This document shows, in pieces, positions 15,580 to 24,843 of a stretch of 64,000 bases of DNA; within the stretch, counting starts at the first letter, position 1; every line of letters begins with the position of its first letter. Location of the stretch: positions 186,001-250,000 of the forward strand of contig CP058998.1 of assembly GCA_013426015.1 (NCBI GenBank), in the 5' to 3' direction. The notes beneath the pieces were generated by a model. It saw only the letters and a list, made by a program, of their open reading frames with translations, made no database searches and had not been told where the DNA came from. The stretch comes from Candidatus Fermentimicrarchaeum limneticum. Lineage in GTDB: Archaea; Micrarchaeota; Micrarchaeia; Burarchaeales; Fermentimicrarchaeaceae. The translations under genes and the position numbers were made by a program.

Positions 15580-15656
15580 CCTACCACCTTCTCCAATTAA
15601 TTATTATCCATAAATATTAAAATAGTGCTGGGCAAAGTAAAAAGGAGGTGCACGTG

Positions 15657-16307
15657 TTGAGAACTTTGAAAAATTCGCCATACCTCCAGGTTGCGCTTGA
15701 CACTCCCGATATTGAGGCAGCGAAAAGAGTGATCAGCAATCTTCCGGAAAGCGACAGAATAATCCTTGAGGCTGGAACCCCGTTGCTGAAGAAGTACGGG
15801 TGCGGCATTATCCCCAAGCTGAGACAGCTGAGAAAAGACTCATTTATAGTTGCGGATTTGAAAACGCTTGACGTTGGCGCCTTGGAGGTGGGGATAGCGC
15901 AGGAGAGCGGGGCCGATGCTGCTGTTGTGTCGGGTTTGGCGTTTCCCCTTACAATAAGGGATTTCATACAGGAAGCAAAGAGGAGAGGGATATCCTCATT
16001 CGTTGACATGATGAATGTGGCTGACCCGATAAAGGCATTGAACGATGCAGGTGTCTTTCCGGATGTTGTCCTCTTGCACCGGGGGATAGATTCCGAAGTT
16101 GCTTTAAAACATTCATGGGAATACTTCAAGAGCATCAAGGAGAAGCTGAAGGGCAGATCCCTCATCGGAATCGGGGGCGGGATAGACCGGGAGCTTGCGA
16201 AAAAATCCATAGAGAGCGGCGCGGATATCGTCATCGTGGGCAGGTACATAACAAAAGCAGCCGATGTCGCAGCTGCTGCAAATTCAATTCTTGAATTTAT
16301 AGGGTGA
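15657..16307 (+). CDS. 3-hexulose-6-phosphate synthase-like (OMP decarboxylase superfamily)
   Basis: About 216 residues forming a single TIM barrel. Motifs are LQVALDTPD, EAGTPLLKKYG, the superfamily active-site ADLKTLDVG (D-x-K-x-x-D), LLHRGIDSE and GIGGGIDRE. These match hexulose-phosphate synthase, which joins formaldehyde and ribulose 5-phosphate and in archaea often runs in reverse to make pentoses. The partner isomerase is not in the window. The TTG at 15657 is six bases after GGAGGTG, and GTG 15654 is possible. The next start follows five bases after the stop. Confidence 0.82.
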   Translation: MRTLKNSPYLQVALDTPDIEAAKRVISNLPESDRIILEAGTPLLKKYGCGIIPKLRQLRKDSFIVADLKTLDVGALEVGIAQESGADAAVVSGLAFPLTIRDFIQEAKRRGISSFVDMMNVADPIKALNDAGVFPDVVLLHRGIDSEVALKHSWEYFKSIKEKLKGRSLIGIGGGIDRELAKKSIESGADIVIVGRYITKAADVAAAANSILEFIG

Positions 16308-16312
16308 TTCTT

Positions 16313-17521
16313 TTGAGGAACATATTGGTAGAGGAGCTTCAGCAACTTCCTATCGAGAAGAGAATGGTCGAGGTTGTTGAGAGAAAGGGACTGGGCCATC
16401 CGGACTACATATGCGACGCGGCGATGAACCAGGTTTCGGTAGAGCTGAGCAAGGAGTACATAAAACGCTTCGGCCGCGTGCTGCATCACAATACCGACAA
16501 GAGCCTCCTCGCTGCAGGCAGGGTCTCGCTTGCATTCGGAGGCGGAAAAGTGGAGGAGCCGATGCTGCTGGTCCTGGGAGACAGGGCCACTTACGAGTTT
16601 GAGGGTGTTGAAATACCCGTTAAGGATATTGCAGAGAATGCCGCGAGGAAATGGTTCAGGGAGAATCTGAGGTTTGTCGAACCGGATAAGCATGTCAGAT
16701 TCCAGAATCAGCTGAGGAAAGGTTCTGCCGAGCTCACAGACATATTCAGCAGGAAGAAAGGAATGCTGGGCGCAAACGATACAAGCGCGGCGGTTGGGTA
16801 CGCGCCCATGTCCAAGCTTGAGAACCTCGTGCGCGACACGGAGATGTTCCTAAACTCCAAGGATTTCAAGAAGCAGCATCCGGAATCAGGCGAGGACGTA
16901 AAGGTCATGGGGCTGAGGATCAATGACGAATTCCACTTCACTGTCGCGATGGCGTTTGTTGACAGGTTCATAAGCTCGGAGAGCGACTACTTCAGGAAGA
17001 AGAGTGAGATAATCGAGGAGCTGAGGGGATTCATGCGGGGACAAGTCGGCAAGAAATTCAGGGTTGACCTGAACACACTTGACGTGCGCGGCAGAGGCCT
17101 GAACGGGATATACCTCACCGTGCTGGGCACTTCAGCTGAGGATGGGGACTGCGGTCAGGTCGGCAGAGGAAACAGGGTGAACGGCATCATACCGCTGAAC
17201 AGACCGATAAGCAACGAGGCAGCTGCCGGCAAGAACCCGGTCAGTCATGTGGGAAAAATCTACAACCTGCTCACGCACAGGATGGCTGACCAGATATATA
17301 ATGAGCTGCACGGCATTGAGGAAGTATACGTGTGGTTGCTCAGCCAGATAGGCAAGCCGGTTGACCAGCCAAAGGTGATAGCGGTCCAGCTCATAACGAA
17401 GAAAAACAGCTCAGACCCAAAAGCACTTTCAATGCAGATTGAAGAGGTAGTAGAGAAGGAACTGGATGACATGGATTCATTCTGCAAGTCCCTTGTCGAA
17501 GGAAAAATTGCCGTATGCTGA
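16313..17521 (+). CDS. S-adenosylmethionine synthetase, archaeal type
   Basis: 402 residues beginning MRNILVEELQQLPIEKRMVEV and containing ERKGLGHPDYICD, GLNGIYLTVLGTSAEDGDCG and GRGNRVNGIIPLNRP, all hallmarks of the archaeal MAT family, which is distinct from bacterial MetK. The family N-terminus fixes the start at TTG 16313, four bases after GGTGAT, rather than the GTG at 16304. It makes SAM from methionine and ATP. It is the middle gene of a three-gene operon with the hexulose-phosphate synthase and a flavin reductase. Confidence 0.95.
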   Translation: MRNILVEELQQLPIEKRMVEVVERKGLGHPDYICDAAMNQVSVELSKEYIKRFGRVLHHNTDKSLLAAGRVSLAFGGGKVEEPMLLVLGDRATYEFEGVEIPVKDIAENAARKWFRENLRFVEPDKHVRFQNQLRKGSAELTDIFSRKKGMLGANDTSAAVGYAPMSKLENLVRDTEMFLNSKDFKKQHPESGEDVKVMGLRINDEFHFTVAMAFVDRFISSESDYFRKKSEIIEELRGFMRGQVGKKFRVDLNTLDVRGRGLNGIYLTVLGTSAEDGDCGQVGRGNRVNGIIPLNRPISNEAAAGKNPVSHVGKIYNLLTHRMADQIYNELHGIEEVYVWLLSQIGKPVDQPKVIAVQLITKKNSSDPKALSMQIEEVVEKELDDMDSFCKSLVEGKIAVC

Positions 17522-17525
17522 TGCC

Positions 17526-18011
17526 ATGGAATACGACTACAAGCTGCTCTACCCAAGGCAGGTCGTTCTCGTAACCAGCCAGAGCGGCGAGAAGAGAAGC
17601 ATAATCGCCCTTGCATGGCACTGTCCGCTATCGTTCAAGCCGCCACTTATAGGCATAGCTGTGGGAAAGACGCGCTTCTCGCATTACCTGATAACTGAGG
17701 GGAGGGAGTTCGTGCTTTCCATCCCAACAGAAAACATGGAAAGCAAGGTGATGTCTGTCGGAAGCAGAAGCGGGAAGGATGTCGACAAGTTCTCAGCTTT
17801 CGGCCTCACTCCCCTGAAAGCCGATGTTGTGAAACCGCCTCTCATAAAGGAATGCCTAATCAACCTTGAATGCAGGGTTGCTGCCGAGCTTGATGCTGGC
17901 GACCACACGCTATTCGTTGGCGAGGTTGTCGCGACGCACGCATCCGCAACCAAGGATAAGCTGCTTTTTGACATGGGCGGAAGGAACTTTTTCGGGATTG
18001 CAAGGGAGTAG
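17526..18011 (+). CDS. flavin reductase-like FMN-binding protein
   Basis: 161 residues of the flavin reductase-like split-barrel family: MEYDYKLLYPRQVVLVTSQ, AWHCPLSFKPPLIGIAVGKTR, YLITEGREFVLSIPT and a DHTLFVGEV region. It probably binds FMN and transfers electrons from NAD(P)H or a partner. The ATG at 17526 follows the SAM synthetase stop by four bases and gives the family's usual N-terminus. An in-frame upstream extension inside the preceding gene is ignored. Confidence 0.88.
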   Translation: MEYDYKLLYPRQVVLVTSQSGEKRSIIALAWHCPLSFKPPLIGIAVGKTRFSHYLITEGREFVLSIPTENMESKVMSVGSRSGKDVDKFSAFGLTPLKADVVKPPLIKECLINLECRVAAELDAGDHTLFVGEVVATHASATKDKLLFDMGGRNFFGIARE

Positions 18012-18059
18012 CTACAAAGTGATATTAATCTAATCGGCTACATTCTAACGGGGGTAGAA

Positions 18060-19934
18060 TTGGGAAAGCTCGAGATAGTGGTGGTACTTGCATTCATAGC
18101 TCTTGTCCTTTCAGGAAACATAAGCGAGCCGTCGCCAGTAGCCGAGCTGAGGAACATGGCATGGCAGCTGAGCTGCACTGAACCCATATGCGTAGTTTCA
18201 AAAGCACAGATAGGCGTGTGGGCAGACAGAGGGCTTTTTGCCAAGACAAAGCAGGAGGTTTTGAACGGCAGCGTTGAGGAGGCGCTCTCATTCCTGCTCG
18301 TCAGCAGTGACGCTGATGTGCGTGAGAAGTTCAAAAGTCAGATAGAAACCAAAATCCATGAGGTGAAGATTGGCGAAACTCCTTCTGATGAGCTCGTGCT
18401 AGTAGCAAACGAGCTTAGGTACAGGGCTGCGCACAACTCAAGCGATAGAGAGTCAAGAACGAAACTCGATGAAATAAATGGATGGCTGGTCGAGAATGGA
18501 ACGCGTGATTTTCTTTTCATATACTCCCTTGACGTCATAGAGCTGAAAACATGGAACGTCAGCAGGGCGAACCTATCCGATGCGGAGCTGTTGCTGTTCA
18601 GCATAATCAGCACCCCCATCAATTCCGAGCTGATAGGCCCAAACTCCGAGCAGATGCTCCTGAAACGCAGGATCTCCAATGAAATCGAAAAACCCATGCC
18701 GCAGCTGGAGCTTGCTGAGGACCTGTGCGCTCTTTCTTTCTACTACTCCATCACCTATCCTGCGGTTATGCTGAAGGACTCAATCATCAGCATGATGTCG
18801 ATGTACGCCCTTCCGCTCGCCCTCATATGCTGGATGTCCGTCCTATCCTACTTCACCTCAAAAGGGAAGGGGAAGAGTGAGAGATTCCAGAAGGAATACT
18901 CCAAAAACGTAATTCTCACCGCCATTCTTGCCGCAGTCCTGTTCCCGCTGCTGATCCAGCTTTCACTCCTATTCTCATTGTTCCCAGCGGCTATCTACAT
19001 GATATTCATCATCCCAATCCTGCTCCCAACCCTGTCGTATATCTGGTCATCAACCAACCTGCTGAAGGACTACGGGCTGGTAAAAATCAGCAGGGAAAGA
19101 TTCCTCATCTCAAGATACAAGGAGTCCATTCTCATAGCGGCTGGCAGCGCATTGCTCACGCTCATCTCACTTTTTGTCCTGATCAACATGCAGAACCTAT
19201 TCGGGTACATGAGCTTCAGCGTGGTTTCTGCTCTGGCAGTCCTGTTCCTGCTGGTGTTCTTCTCAGTCGCCGGGCTTGTCGTGTTCCCAAGGTTTGTTGA
19301 GATAACAAGCCAGAGCGGCGAGATAAGGAGCAGGAGGTTGAAGGGCAGGATAAAGAGCCTTGCGGAGAAATTCGGTTACAACGTCGGCACAATACGCGTG
19401 ATACCCTCTGCCGGCTCAAACCTCGCCAATGCGTTCCAGACAGGTTTGATCGGGAACAACGTGAAGATATTCATATTCGAAACAATGCTTGACAAAAGGA
19501 AATTCAAGGAGAGGGAGCTTGAGGCCATACTAGCGCATGAGCTGGCGCATGTCAACAAGAAGCACGTGATGAAAACCGTTTTCGGATACCTGATAATCGC
19601 ATGCAGCGTCATAGCGCTTTTCGTCATAGCAGGCCTGCTGCTCGAAGTTGCGGATCTCAGCGCCATGCGCGAGCTCCTTACTCTGTCTGCCCCCTACATT
19701 GCTCTTGCAATCGCCTTCCTCACAACCATGTGGATGATGAGGAGGTTCGAGTTTGAGGCTGATTCCGCGGCAGCTGAGATGGGGTATGCAGACGACTTGG
19801 TATCCGCGCTGAAGAAGATAGATAGGCATAACCTGACTCCGAACACCATCTCAAGATTTGCGACACTGTTCTCCAGCCATGCTGACTTGAGAAGCAGGGT
19901 GAATAATCTGGCGGCTGAGAAGTCTAAGTCATGA
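18060..19934 (+). CDS. M48 family membrane metalloprotease with N-terminal extracytoplasmic domain
   Basis: 624 residues from a TTG with GGGGGT four bases upstream. A hydrophobic signal (about 4-20) precedes an extracytoplasmic helical domain (to about 235), then several membrane helices, then an HtpX-like protease domain. The zinc motif HELAHVNKKH lies near residue 494 and the third ligand is in FEFEADSAAAEMG. M48 enzymes degrade damaged membrane proteins. The long N-terminal domain is not part of standard HtpX and is not recognised. The 3' end overlaps the convergent gene by 11 bases. Confidence 0.85.
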   Translation: MGKLEIVVVLAFIALVLSGNISEPSPVAELRNMAWQLSCTEPICVVSKAQIGVWADRGLFAKTKQEVLNGSVEEALSFLLVSSDADVREKFKSQIETKIHEVKIGETPSDELVLVANELRYRAAHNSSDRESRTKLDEINGWLVENGTRDFLFIYSLDVIELKTWNVSRANLSDAELLLFSIISTPINSELIGPNSEQMLLKRRISNEIEKPMPQLELAEDLCALSFYYSITYPAVMLKDSIISMMSMYALPLALICWMSVLSYFTSKGKGKSERFQKEYSKNVILTAILAAVLFPLLIQLSLLFSLFPAAIYMIFIIPILLPTLSYIWSSTNLLKDYGLVKISRERFLISRYKESILIAAGSALLTLISLFVLINMQNLFGYMSFSVVSALAVLFLLVFFSVAGLVVFPRFVEITSQSGEIRSRRLKGRIKSLAEKFGYNVGTIRVIPSAGSNLANAFQTGLIGNNVKIFIFETMLDKRKFKERELEAILAHELAHVNKKHVMKTVFGYLIIACSVIALFVIAGLLLEVADLSAMRELLTLSAPYIALAIAFLTTMWMMRRFEFEADSAAAEMGYADDLVSALKKIDRHNLTPNTISRFATLFSSHADLRSRVNNLAAEKSKS

Positions 19935-20871
19935 GGATCGTGTACAGCACGTACAGAATGACAAGGACGACCACGAATATCGCGAGGTATATCAGAATAT
20001 CCTCCGAAAGGAAGCCCAGCTCGCCCCTTATGTTCAACGACACGTATACCCTTGTGTTTGGCTCGTAGGGGAGACGCGCCAGATTGATGCTCTCAAATTC
20101 CCGCGTCTCCTCAAGCTTAATCACTCTGCCAGCTTCGACTTCGACCATATCAAGGGCAGTTTTCACTGCAGTGTTCTTTGCGAGCATTCTGACCTCCGCG
20201 TCAGTGAAGTTGAGAGGAATCACCACCTTCATACTGCTCTTTGAGGGGTGATAAAGCAACAGAGATTTTTCCTTAATCTTCATGCTGCTCTCCAGAATCT
20301 TGTCGAATTCCGCTGATTCACTAACAAGCGACAGATTCTCAGACGTCGCATCATATGGGACAAGCAGCGTAACCCACGAAGTTCCAACGGCGGCAGTCTC
20401 CATTTTTGCGTTTGTCGGGTCCCATGCATCGAGGTATGATATGTTTGTTATCCCTAAGGCGTATGCGCTCTTGAGGGGTCTGAGCACTTTCTCATCACTG
20501 CTCAACATCTTCACTTCTGCTTCGTTGAAGTAGGGGGATGCGATGACCGCGTTAACGCCGTTATCTCCCGTGTACAGAAGCAGCCTGTCGTCAGCTGCCA
20601 GCGCGTTTCTGAATCTGTCCTCCGCAAACAGCATGCTTTCGTCACTGGCGCTCGTGCTGTCCAGCAGTATAATGCTCCTGCCCTCGTACTCGACAATCCT
20701 TGTCTCCGGCGGGGTTATTATGTCGCGGATGCTTCCCTTGCCGTTGTTAACCAAGCTTGCCGTTGTATCAACCTTCCATCTGTCACTGAACCAGCTTAAG
20801 GAAAGCGTATCCACTAGCACCGCAATTATGAGAAGCAAACCCAGTAATGATAACACAACACTTCTGTCCAT
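19924..20871 (-). CDS. bitopic membrane protein, unknown
   Basis: 315 residues with one N-terminal helix (VVLSLLGLLLIIAVLVDTL), a roughly 260-residue extracytoplasmic domain rich in beta/alpha alternation, and one C-terminal helix (ILIYLAIFVVVLVILYVLY). No family recognised. The domain has recurring segments ending in A-E-V-[KR]-M-L (EAEVKMLSSDEKVLRPLKSAYAL and DAEVRMLAKNTAVKTALDMV), suggesting internal duplication. It follows the KaiC-like gene by 16 bases in one operon. I prefer the ATG at 20871, because a longer frame to 20919 would overlap that gene. Confidence 0.75.
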   Translation of the reverse strand: MDRSVVLSLLGLLLIIAVLVDTLSLSWFSDRWKVDTTASLVNNGKGSIRDIITPPETRIVEYEGRSIILLDSTSASDESMLFAEDRFRNALAADDRLLLYTGDNGVNAVIASPYFNEAEVKMLSSDEKVLRPLKSAYALGITNISYLDAWDPTNAKMETAAVGTSWVTLLVPYDATSENLSLVSESAEFDKILESSMKIKEKSLLLYHPSKSSMKVVIPLNFTDAEVRMLAKNTAVKTALDMVEVEAGRVIKLEETREFESINLARLPYEPNTRVYVSLNIRGELGFLSEDILIYLAIFVVVLVILYVLYTILMT

Positions 20872-20887
20872 CCCATCCGCTCGCAGG

Positions 20888-21616
20888 CTAGTAGACCCTC
20901 TCCCCCACGAAAATCTCAATGCCGCTCGGGGTTATCTTGAATGGAGTCAGAACCTTGGAGTGGTCACTTCCCCTCATCTTAAGAACCTCTATCGCAGATA
21001 TTCTCCTCTCCTGCTGCTCCAGAAGGTAGAGCAGTATCACGCCGTCAGCAACGAAGTGTTCAACTGCAAATCTCACGGTTTCCCTGTTCACGTTCTGCAG
21101 CTCCGCGGTGAGCATGGCAGTGCAGCCCTTCTTCTTCAGGTCCCTGAGGAGGTTGAGGAGAGTCCTCCTGTACTCCAGATCGTTGTCAAAGAACAGGTTC
21201 AGGATTGAAGCGGAGTCAATCACAACCCTCTTCACCTTTCTGTCCTCTATTACCTCGTTTATCTTGTCACGAAGCTTGTTGAATGTGTAGTACGGACTTA
21301 CTCCTGTCTCAGGCATGTCCACATGTATGTACGATTCCTGTGTGAGCACTGTGAGCTTCTTCTCCTTTATCAACTGGTTGAATTTAGCCCATTTGGTGAA
21401 CGTCGCGGTCGCATTATCTATCAGCGAGTCCGTATCCTCCTCAAGAGAAAGGAAGAGCCCGTTGTCCCCCACAAGAGCCCCCCTGTAGAGGAACTCCATG
21501 GAGAGGCTGGTCTTGCCGGTTCCGGGTCCGCCGCACAGGAAAACATTGTAGTGGAGTGGAATGCCGCCTCCCAGCAGCACATCCAGCCCCCTTATCGTTG
21601 TTTTTATCTTCTCCAT
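20888..21616 (-). CDS. single-domain KaiC/RecA-like ATPase
   Basis: 242 residues of the archaeal KaiC-like (RadC/GvpD-type) RecA superfamily: KTTIRGLDVLLGGGIP, Walker A GGPGTGKTSLSMEFL, the catalytic glutamate pair in FLSLEED, Walker B VKRVVIDSAS and a C-terminal MRGSDHSKVLTPFKIT. Such proteins act in signalling or in archaellum/pilus regulation. It lies nine bases downstream of a membrane-bound, apparently inactive relative and 16 bases upstream of a bitopic protein, suggesting a membrane complex. Confidence 0.9.
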   Translation of the reverse strand: MEKIKTTIRGLDVLLGGGIPLHYNVFLCGGPGTGKTSLSMEFLYRGALVGDNGLFLSLEEDTDSLIDNATATFTKWAKFNQLIKEKKLTVLTQESYIHVDMPETGVSPYYTFNKLRDKINEVIEDRKVKRVVIDSASILNLFFDNDLEYRRTLLNLLRDLKKKGCTAMLTAELQNVNRETVRFAVEHFVADGVILLYLLEQQERRISAIEVLKMRGSDHSKVLTPFKITPSGIEIFVGERVY

Positions 21617-21625
21617 ATTTTCACC

Positions 21626-23221
21626 TTACTTGAATTCCTTCCAGTTAGTCTCAAACTCCTTAAGCTTGAATTCCTTTACTCTGTAGTATGCGGCAAGCTC
21701 ATCACCTTCTTCCCTTATCTGGAATTCAACCACCCCGTCAAAGAGGCTCTCGATTGTCGATAGCATCTGGGTGGATATCATCTCCTTCTCCATCACGAAT
21801 ATGCCCGTTATACCCGCTTTCTTAAGCTTCTTCAGGTTGCTGCTGATGAATTCGGCAAGCACATCAGATGAATACGCAGGCAGCAGCTTGTACAGTATGT
21901 TGAAGTATACTATCTCTGGCTTGCTCTCAACTGCCTTTGTTATTGTTAGCGACATCTCTGTTATGTTCGGCTCCACCTTGAAGAGACCAATCCTGCTCCT
22001 CTCCTGTTCGTTGAACCACTGCAGCTCAGCCTCAGGCTCGTAGGAGCATATGGCAGCCTTCTTGCCTCTCTGCAGCTCCAGCTTTAGGAATCGCAGGCAA
22101 CATTCCTCCTTCCTGCTCCCTATCGGACCCTCCACCAGCAGGGTTGTGTTCCTGGGCAGCTCTATCATGTCAGACTTCTTGAAGGACAGCTTTGGCGGCT
22201 TTCTTGGCTCCTCGCTTTCGGTCAGCTCCTTCACCATCCTCTTCGCTTTTGCAAGCAGGGATTTTGCCTTCTCCTTTGAGCCGTCCCCATACTGTAATGA
22301 GAGAGAATTAAATTCCGCATCGAATCTTGTAAGGACATTTGACGCTGCGGAGCTGTCGTACTCCGGCAAATCCTGGATGAACTTCCTCAGCCTCAGTATG
22401 ATGGATGAGAATGAGTCCTCCTCTCCCTCCTCTTCGCTTTTCTCCTCCTTTGGAACCCCTTTGTAATACAGCACATCGCCGTTCCTTATCTCCCTTCTGA
22501 GCTCAAAAGCGTACATGGTAAGGTCGTGCGCTATGAGACCAACGAGTATCACAAAACCGTTTGAAACAAGGGAAAGCCACAACATGTTAATAAAAAGCGG
22601 CGAGACCTTTCTTGATATCTCATCAAACCTGCCCTGGTACAGCATGTCCATGTTGAAGAACCTCAGCGAGAACATGACGGTGAGGAGGATCGCTGCAATC
22701 ACGCAACCGGATACGAGCGGGAACACCGAATCCCTCGGCTTCTCGTTCCTGGAGATTAGGTGGACGAATGTGAAAGAGGAGCAGGTGAAGAGGATGATCC
22801 CTATCACAAACCTGTCTATGCTCACGAAATCCACGGGGCCCTTTCCGTACAGCAGGGCAAGCACTGAGCCGACGCAATAAACCCCCCCGAATATATGGGA
22901 GTCAGAATAACCTATGATGACCCCAATTGCATTGGCTATCGCGAACAGGAGAAATGGGAGGAAGGAGAACAGCAGCTCCTCACTCCCCGCAGGCACAATG
23001 AACGATTCAGCAACTGTAAGATAACTTACAAATCCCAGAGAGAGGTAGGACAGCATCTTCACAGGCCTGCTCTTCAACTGTCTCACGAATAAAGGCATTG
23101 CCGCAGCCAGGACGAGCAGTGCAGGCATATAAAGGGGGTAGTTGGTGAAAACCCATACCGCCACAGCCGCTAGCGCAAAACATACGAACAGCACTAGGTG
23201 CCTGTACTTCTCTATATCCAT
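21626..23221 (-). CDS. polytopic membrane protein with degenerate KaiC-like domain
   Basis: 531 residues. The N-terminal half contains about seven to eight membrane helices (residues 8-245). A charged, acidic linker and coiled region (EEKSEEEGEEDS and following, about 260-330) precede a RecA-like C-terminal domain. The Walker A equivalent reads VEGPIGSRKEE, lacking the canonical GKT/S ending, so ATP hydrolysis is doubtful. The Walker B region is KPEIVYFNIL without acidic residues at its end. The protein may anchor the active KaiC-like ATPase encoded next. Confidence 0.8.
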   Translation of the reverse strand: MDIEKYRHLVLFVCFALAAVAVWVFTNYPLYMPALLVLAAAMPLFVRQLKSRPVKMLSYLSLGFVSYLTVAESFIVPAGSEELLFSFLPFLLFAIANAIGVIIGYSDSHIFGGVYCVGSVLALLYGKGPVDFVSIDRFVIGIILFTCSSFTFVHLISRNEKPRDSVFPLVSGCVIAAILLTVMFSLRFFNMDMLYQGRFDEISRKVSPLFINMLWLSLVSNGFVILVGLIAHDLTMYAFELRREIRNGDVLYYKGVPKEEKSEEEGEEDSFSSIILRLRKFIQDLPEYDSSAASNVLTRFDAEFNSLSLQYGDGSKEKAKSLLAKAKRMVKELTESEEPRKPPKLSFKKSDMIELPRNTTLLVEGPIGSRKEECCLRFLKLELQRGKKAAICSYEPEAELQWFNEQERSRIGLFKVEPNITEMSLTITKAVESKPEIVYFNILYKLLPAYSSDVLAEFISSNLKKLKKAGITGIFVMEKEMISTQMLSTIESLFDGVVEFQIREEGDELAAYYRVKEFKLKEFETNWKEFK

Positions 23222-23273
23222 CAGCCCACCATTATATAATATGCTATATTACAGCCACTATATTAACCTTCTT

Positions 23274-24305
23274 TCACCTGCCGAACCAGTCCCCAAGGCT
23301 GCTCTGCATTGTTTTCTCAGTTAAAACTTTCACCATCACCTTCAATGTGTTCCTGACCCTGTCCTCTGAGAAGCTGTGCTCCCCGCAGAGAAACTTCACA
23401 ACTCCCTCGGCATTGGGCTCTCCGAAATCAACCTTGCAGTTTTCGTCAACGGCCGGATGCAGGAATATCCCCTCAACTTCCGAGGGATCGGCATCAATCT
23501 CCCCGCGGAACTTGCCGAAAACATCCTCAAACGAACTGCTTTCTGCAACGATCTTCAATGCCTTCTTCGGCCCTATCCCCTTCACTCCGCTGTTGAAGTC
23601 CGTCCCAACCAGGATGCCGATCCAGATGAGCCCTTTCCTGTCGATTCCAAGTGCCTTGAGGCTTCTACCCAGCTCAACAAGTTCTGTCCTCACATCCACG
23701 TAAACATCCTTCCTAGGGAGCTTCCTCCTGCCGCTCATTGTGAGGTTTCTCACAAGCCGGGGCGCCCCGAACAACAGCGAATCGTAATCCTGTGACGAGC
23801 ATGCATCGACAACATTCCTCTCAGCGAGAAACGCGGCCTGCGCCTCCCCCTCGCCAGGCGCCTGTATAACCGGAAGCCCCATCAGCTCGACAAGCTTCTT
23901 TGCATCCTCAACCATCTCCCTGCTCAGCTTGGAGGAAGCCTGCGCGTACACCCTTGCTTCAGCAAGCTCCCCTCTCCTGAGGGCGTCCTTCCATCTCTCC
24001 TCAGCCTTCTCCCTGACCTCCTTTCTGCCTTCCAGAACGCTTCTCTTGAGCTTGGGCGGCTCCCCGTCAAAAACGTAGGCAGGCCTGATCCCTGCCTCGA
24101 TGAGCTTCGCAGTCCTGTAGAAAATTCCTGAGAGATGGCTTGTTATCCTTCCTTTCGAATCCATCAGAGGGGTCCCATCAGGCTGCCTTATTATGGAGAG
24201 GAACTGGTATAGTGCATTGTACGCATCCACCGCGATAACCCTCCCACTCAGAGCCTCCAGAGTTATCTCATCCTTCTGGACAAGCTCGCCAAGCTCCACT
24301 CCCAT
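23274..24305 (-). CDS. fen: flap endonuclease 1
   Basis: 343 residues of the FEN1/XPG family. The catalytic acidic residues are spread over VIAVDAYNALYQFLS, AYVFDGEPPKLK, APGEGEAQAA, SSQDYDSLLFG and GTDFNSGVKGIGPKKAL (helix-hairpin-helix). The C-terminal QSSLGDWF is a PIP box for binding PCNA. It removes 5' flaps during Okazaki fragment processing and repair. The gene follows MBF1 by eight bases. Confidence 0.96.
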   Translation of the reverse strand: MGVELGELVQKDEITLEALSGRVIAVDAYNALYQFLSIIRQPDGTPLMDSKGRITSHLSGIFYRTAKLIEAGIRPAYVFDGEPPKLKRSVLEGRKEVREKAEERWKDALRRGELAEARVYAQASSKLSREMVEDAKKLVELMGLPVIQAPGEGEAQAAFLAERNVVDACSSQDYDSLLFGAPRLVRNLTMSGRRKLPRKDVYVDVRTELVELGRSLKALGIDRKGLIWIGILVGTDFNSGVKGIGPKKALKIVAESSSFEDVFGKFRGEIDADPSEVEGIFLHPAVDENCKVDFGEPNAEGVVKFLCGEHSFSEDRVRNTLKVMVKVLTEKTMQSSLGDWFGR

Positions 24306-24313
24306 TTCATCAA

Positions 24314-24754
24314 CTACTTCTTCTTGACAACAACTACATCCCCAAGAGTCAGTCCGCCTTTCTTGTCCTTCTTTATCACCACATGTTCCTCCTTCACTTC
24401 CTCAAAGAGTTTTATGCCCAGTGCTCTCTCCAGTCTGACTGCCAGGGATTCATTGGGGATCGTCTTCTCACCCTCTATCCTTTCAAGGAAAGACTCCTTC
24501 TCATTAACGAGTTCGGCAAGCACCTTCCTCTCTATCTTCATCCTCTCCCTGGCCTCCTTTATCCTGCTTCCGAAATCAGCAACGATGTCAATCTCCGGCC
24601 TCTCCCTCTCAAATGCCACCCTTCTCTGCGGCAATGGAGTTGGGGCCGAGAGAACCTTGCCGTGCTTTGCACAGCGTCCGCAAACGTGAAGCTTTGCACC
24701 TTCAATAAGAATGAAGAAGCCGGCCTCCTCGGCTCCGCACATCTCGCAATCCAT
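24314..24754 (-). CDS. multiprotein bridging factor 1-like transcription factor
   Basis: 146 residues: an N-terminal zinc ribbon (MDCEMCGAEEAGFF with C-x-x-C, later VCGRCAKHG with C-x-x-C), a basic linker, and an XRE-type helix-turn-helix (GSRIKEARERMKIERKVLA, then LVNEKESFLERIEGEKTIP). This is the archaeal MBF1 architecture, a general transcription/translation-associated coactivator. It is the first gene of a two-gene unit with fen. Confidence 0.93.
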   Translation of the reverse strand: MDCEMCGAEEAGFFILIEGAKLHVCGRCAKHGKVLSAPTPLPQRRVAFERERPEIDIVADFGSRIKEARERMKIERKVLAELVNEKESFLERIEGEKTIPNESLAVRLERALGIKLFEEVKEEHVVIKKDKKGGLTLGDVVVVKKK

Positions 24755-24843
24755 GAATACTACTTTGGACTTAAAGATATATAATATTCACTGAGCTCCT
24801 CACAAAAAACAATATTATATTAATGGTTCCCTGCAATTAAATT

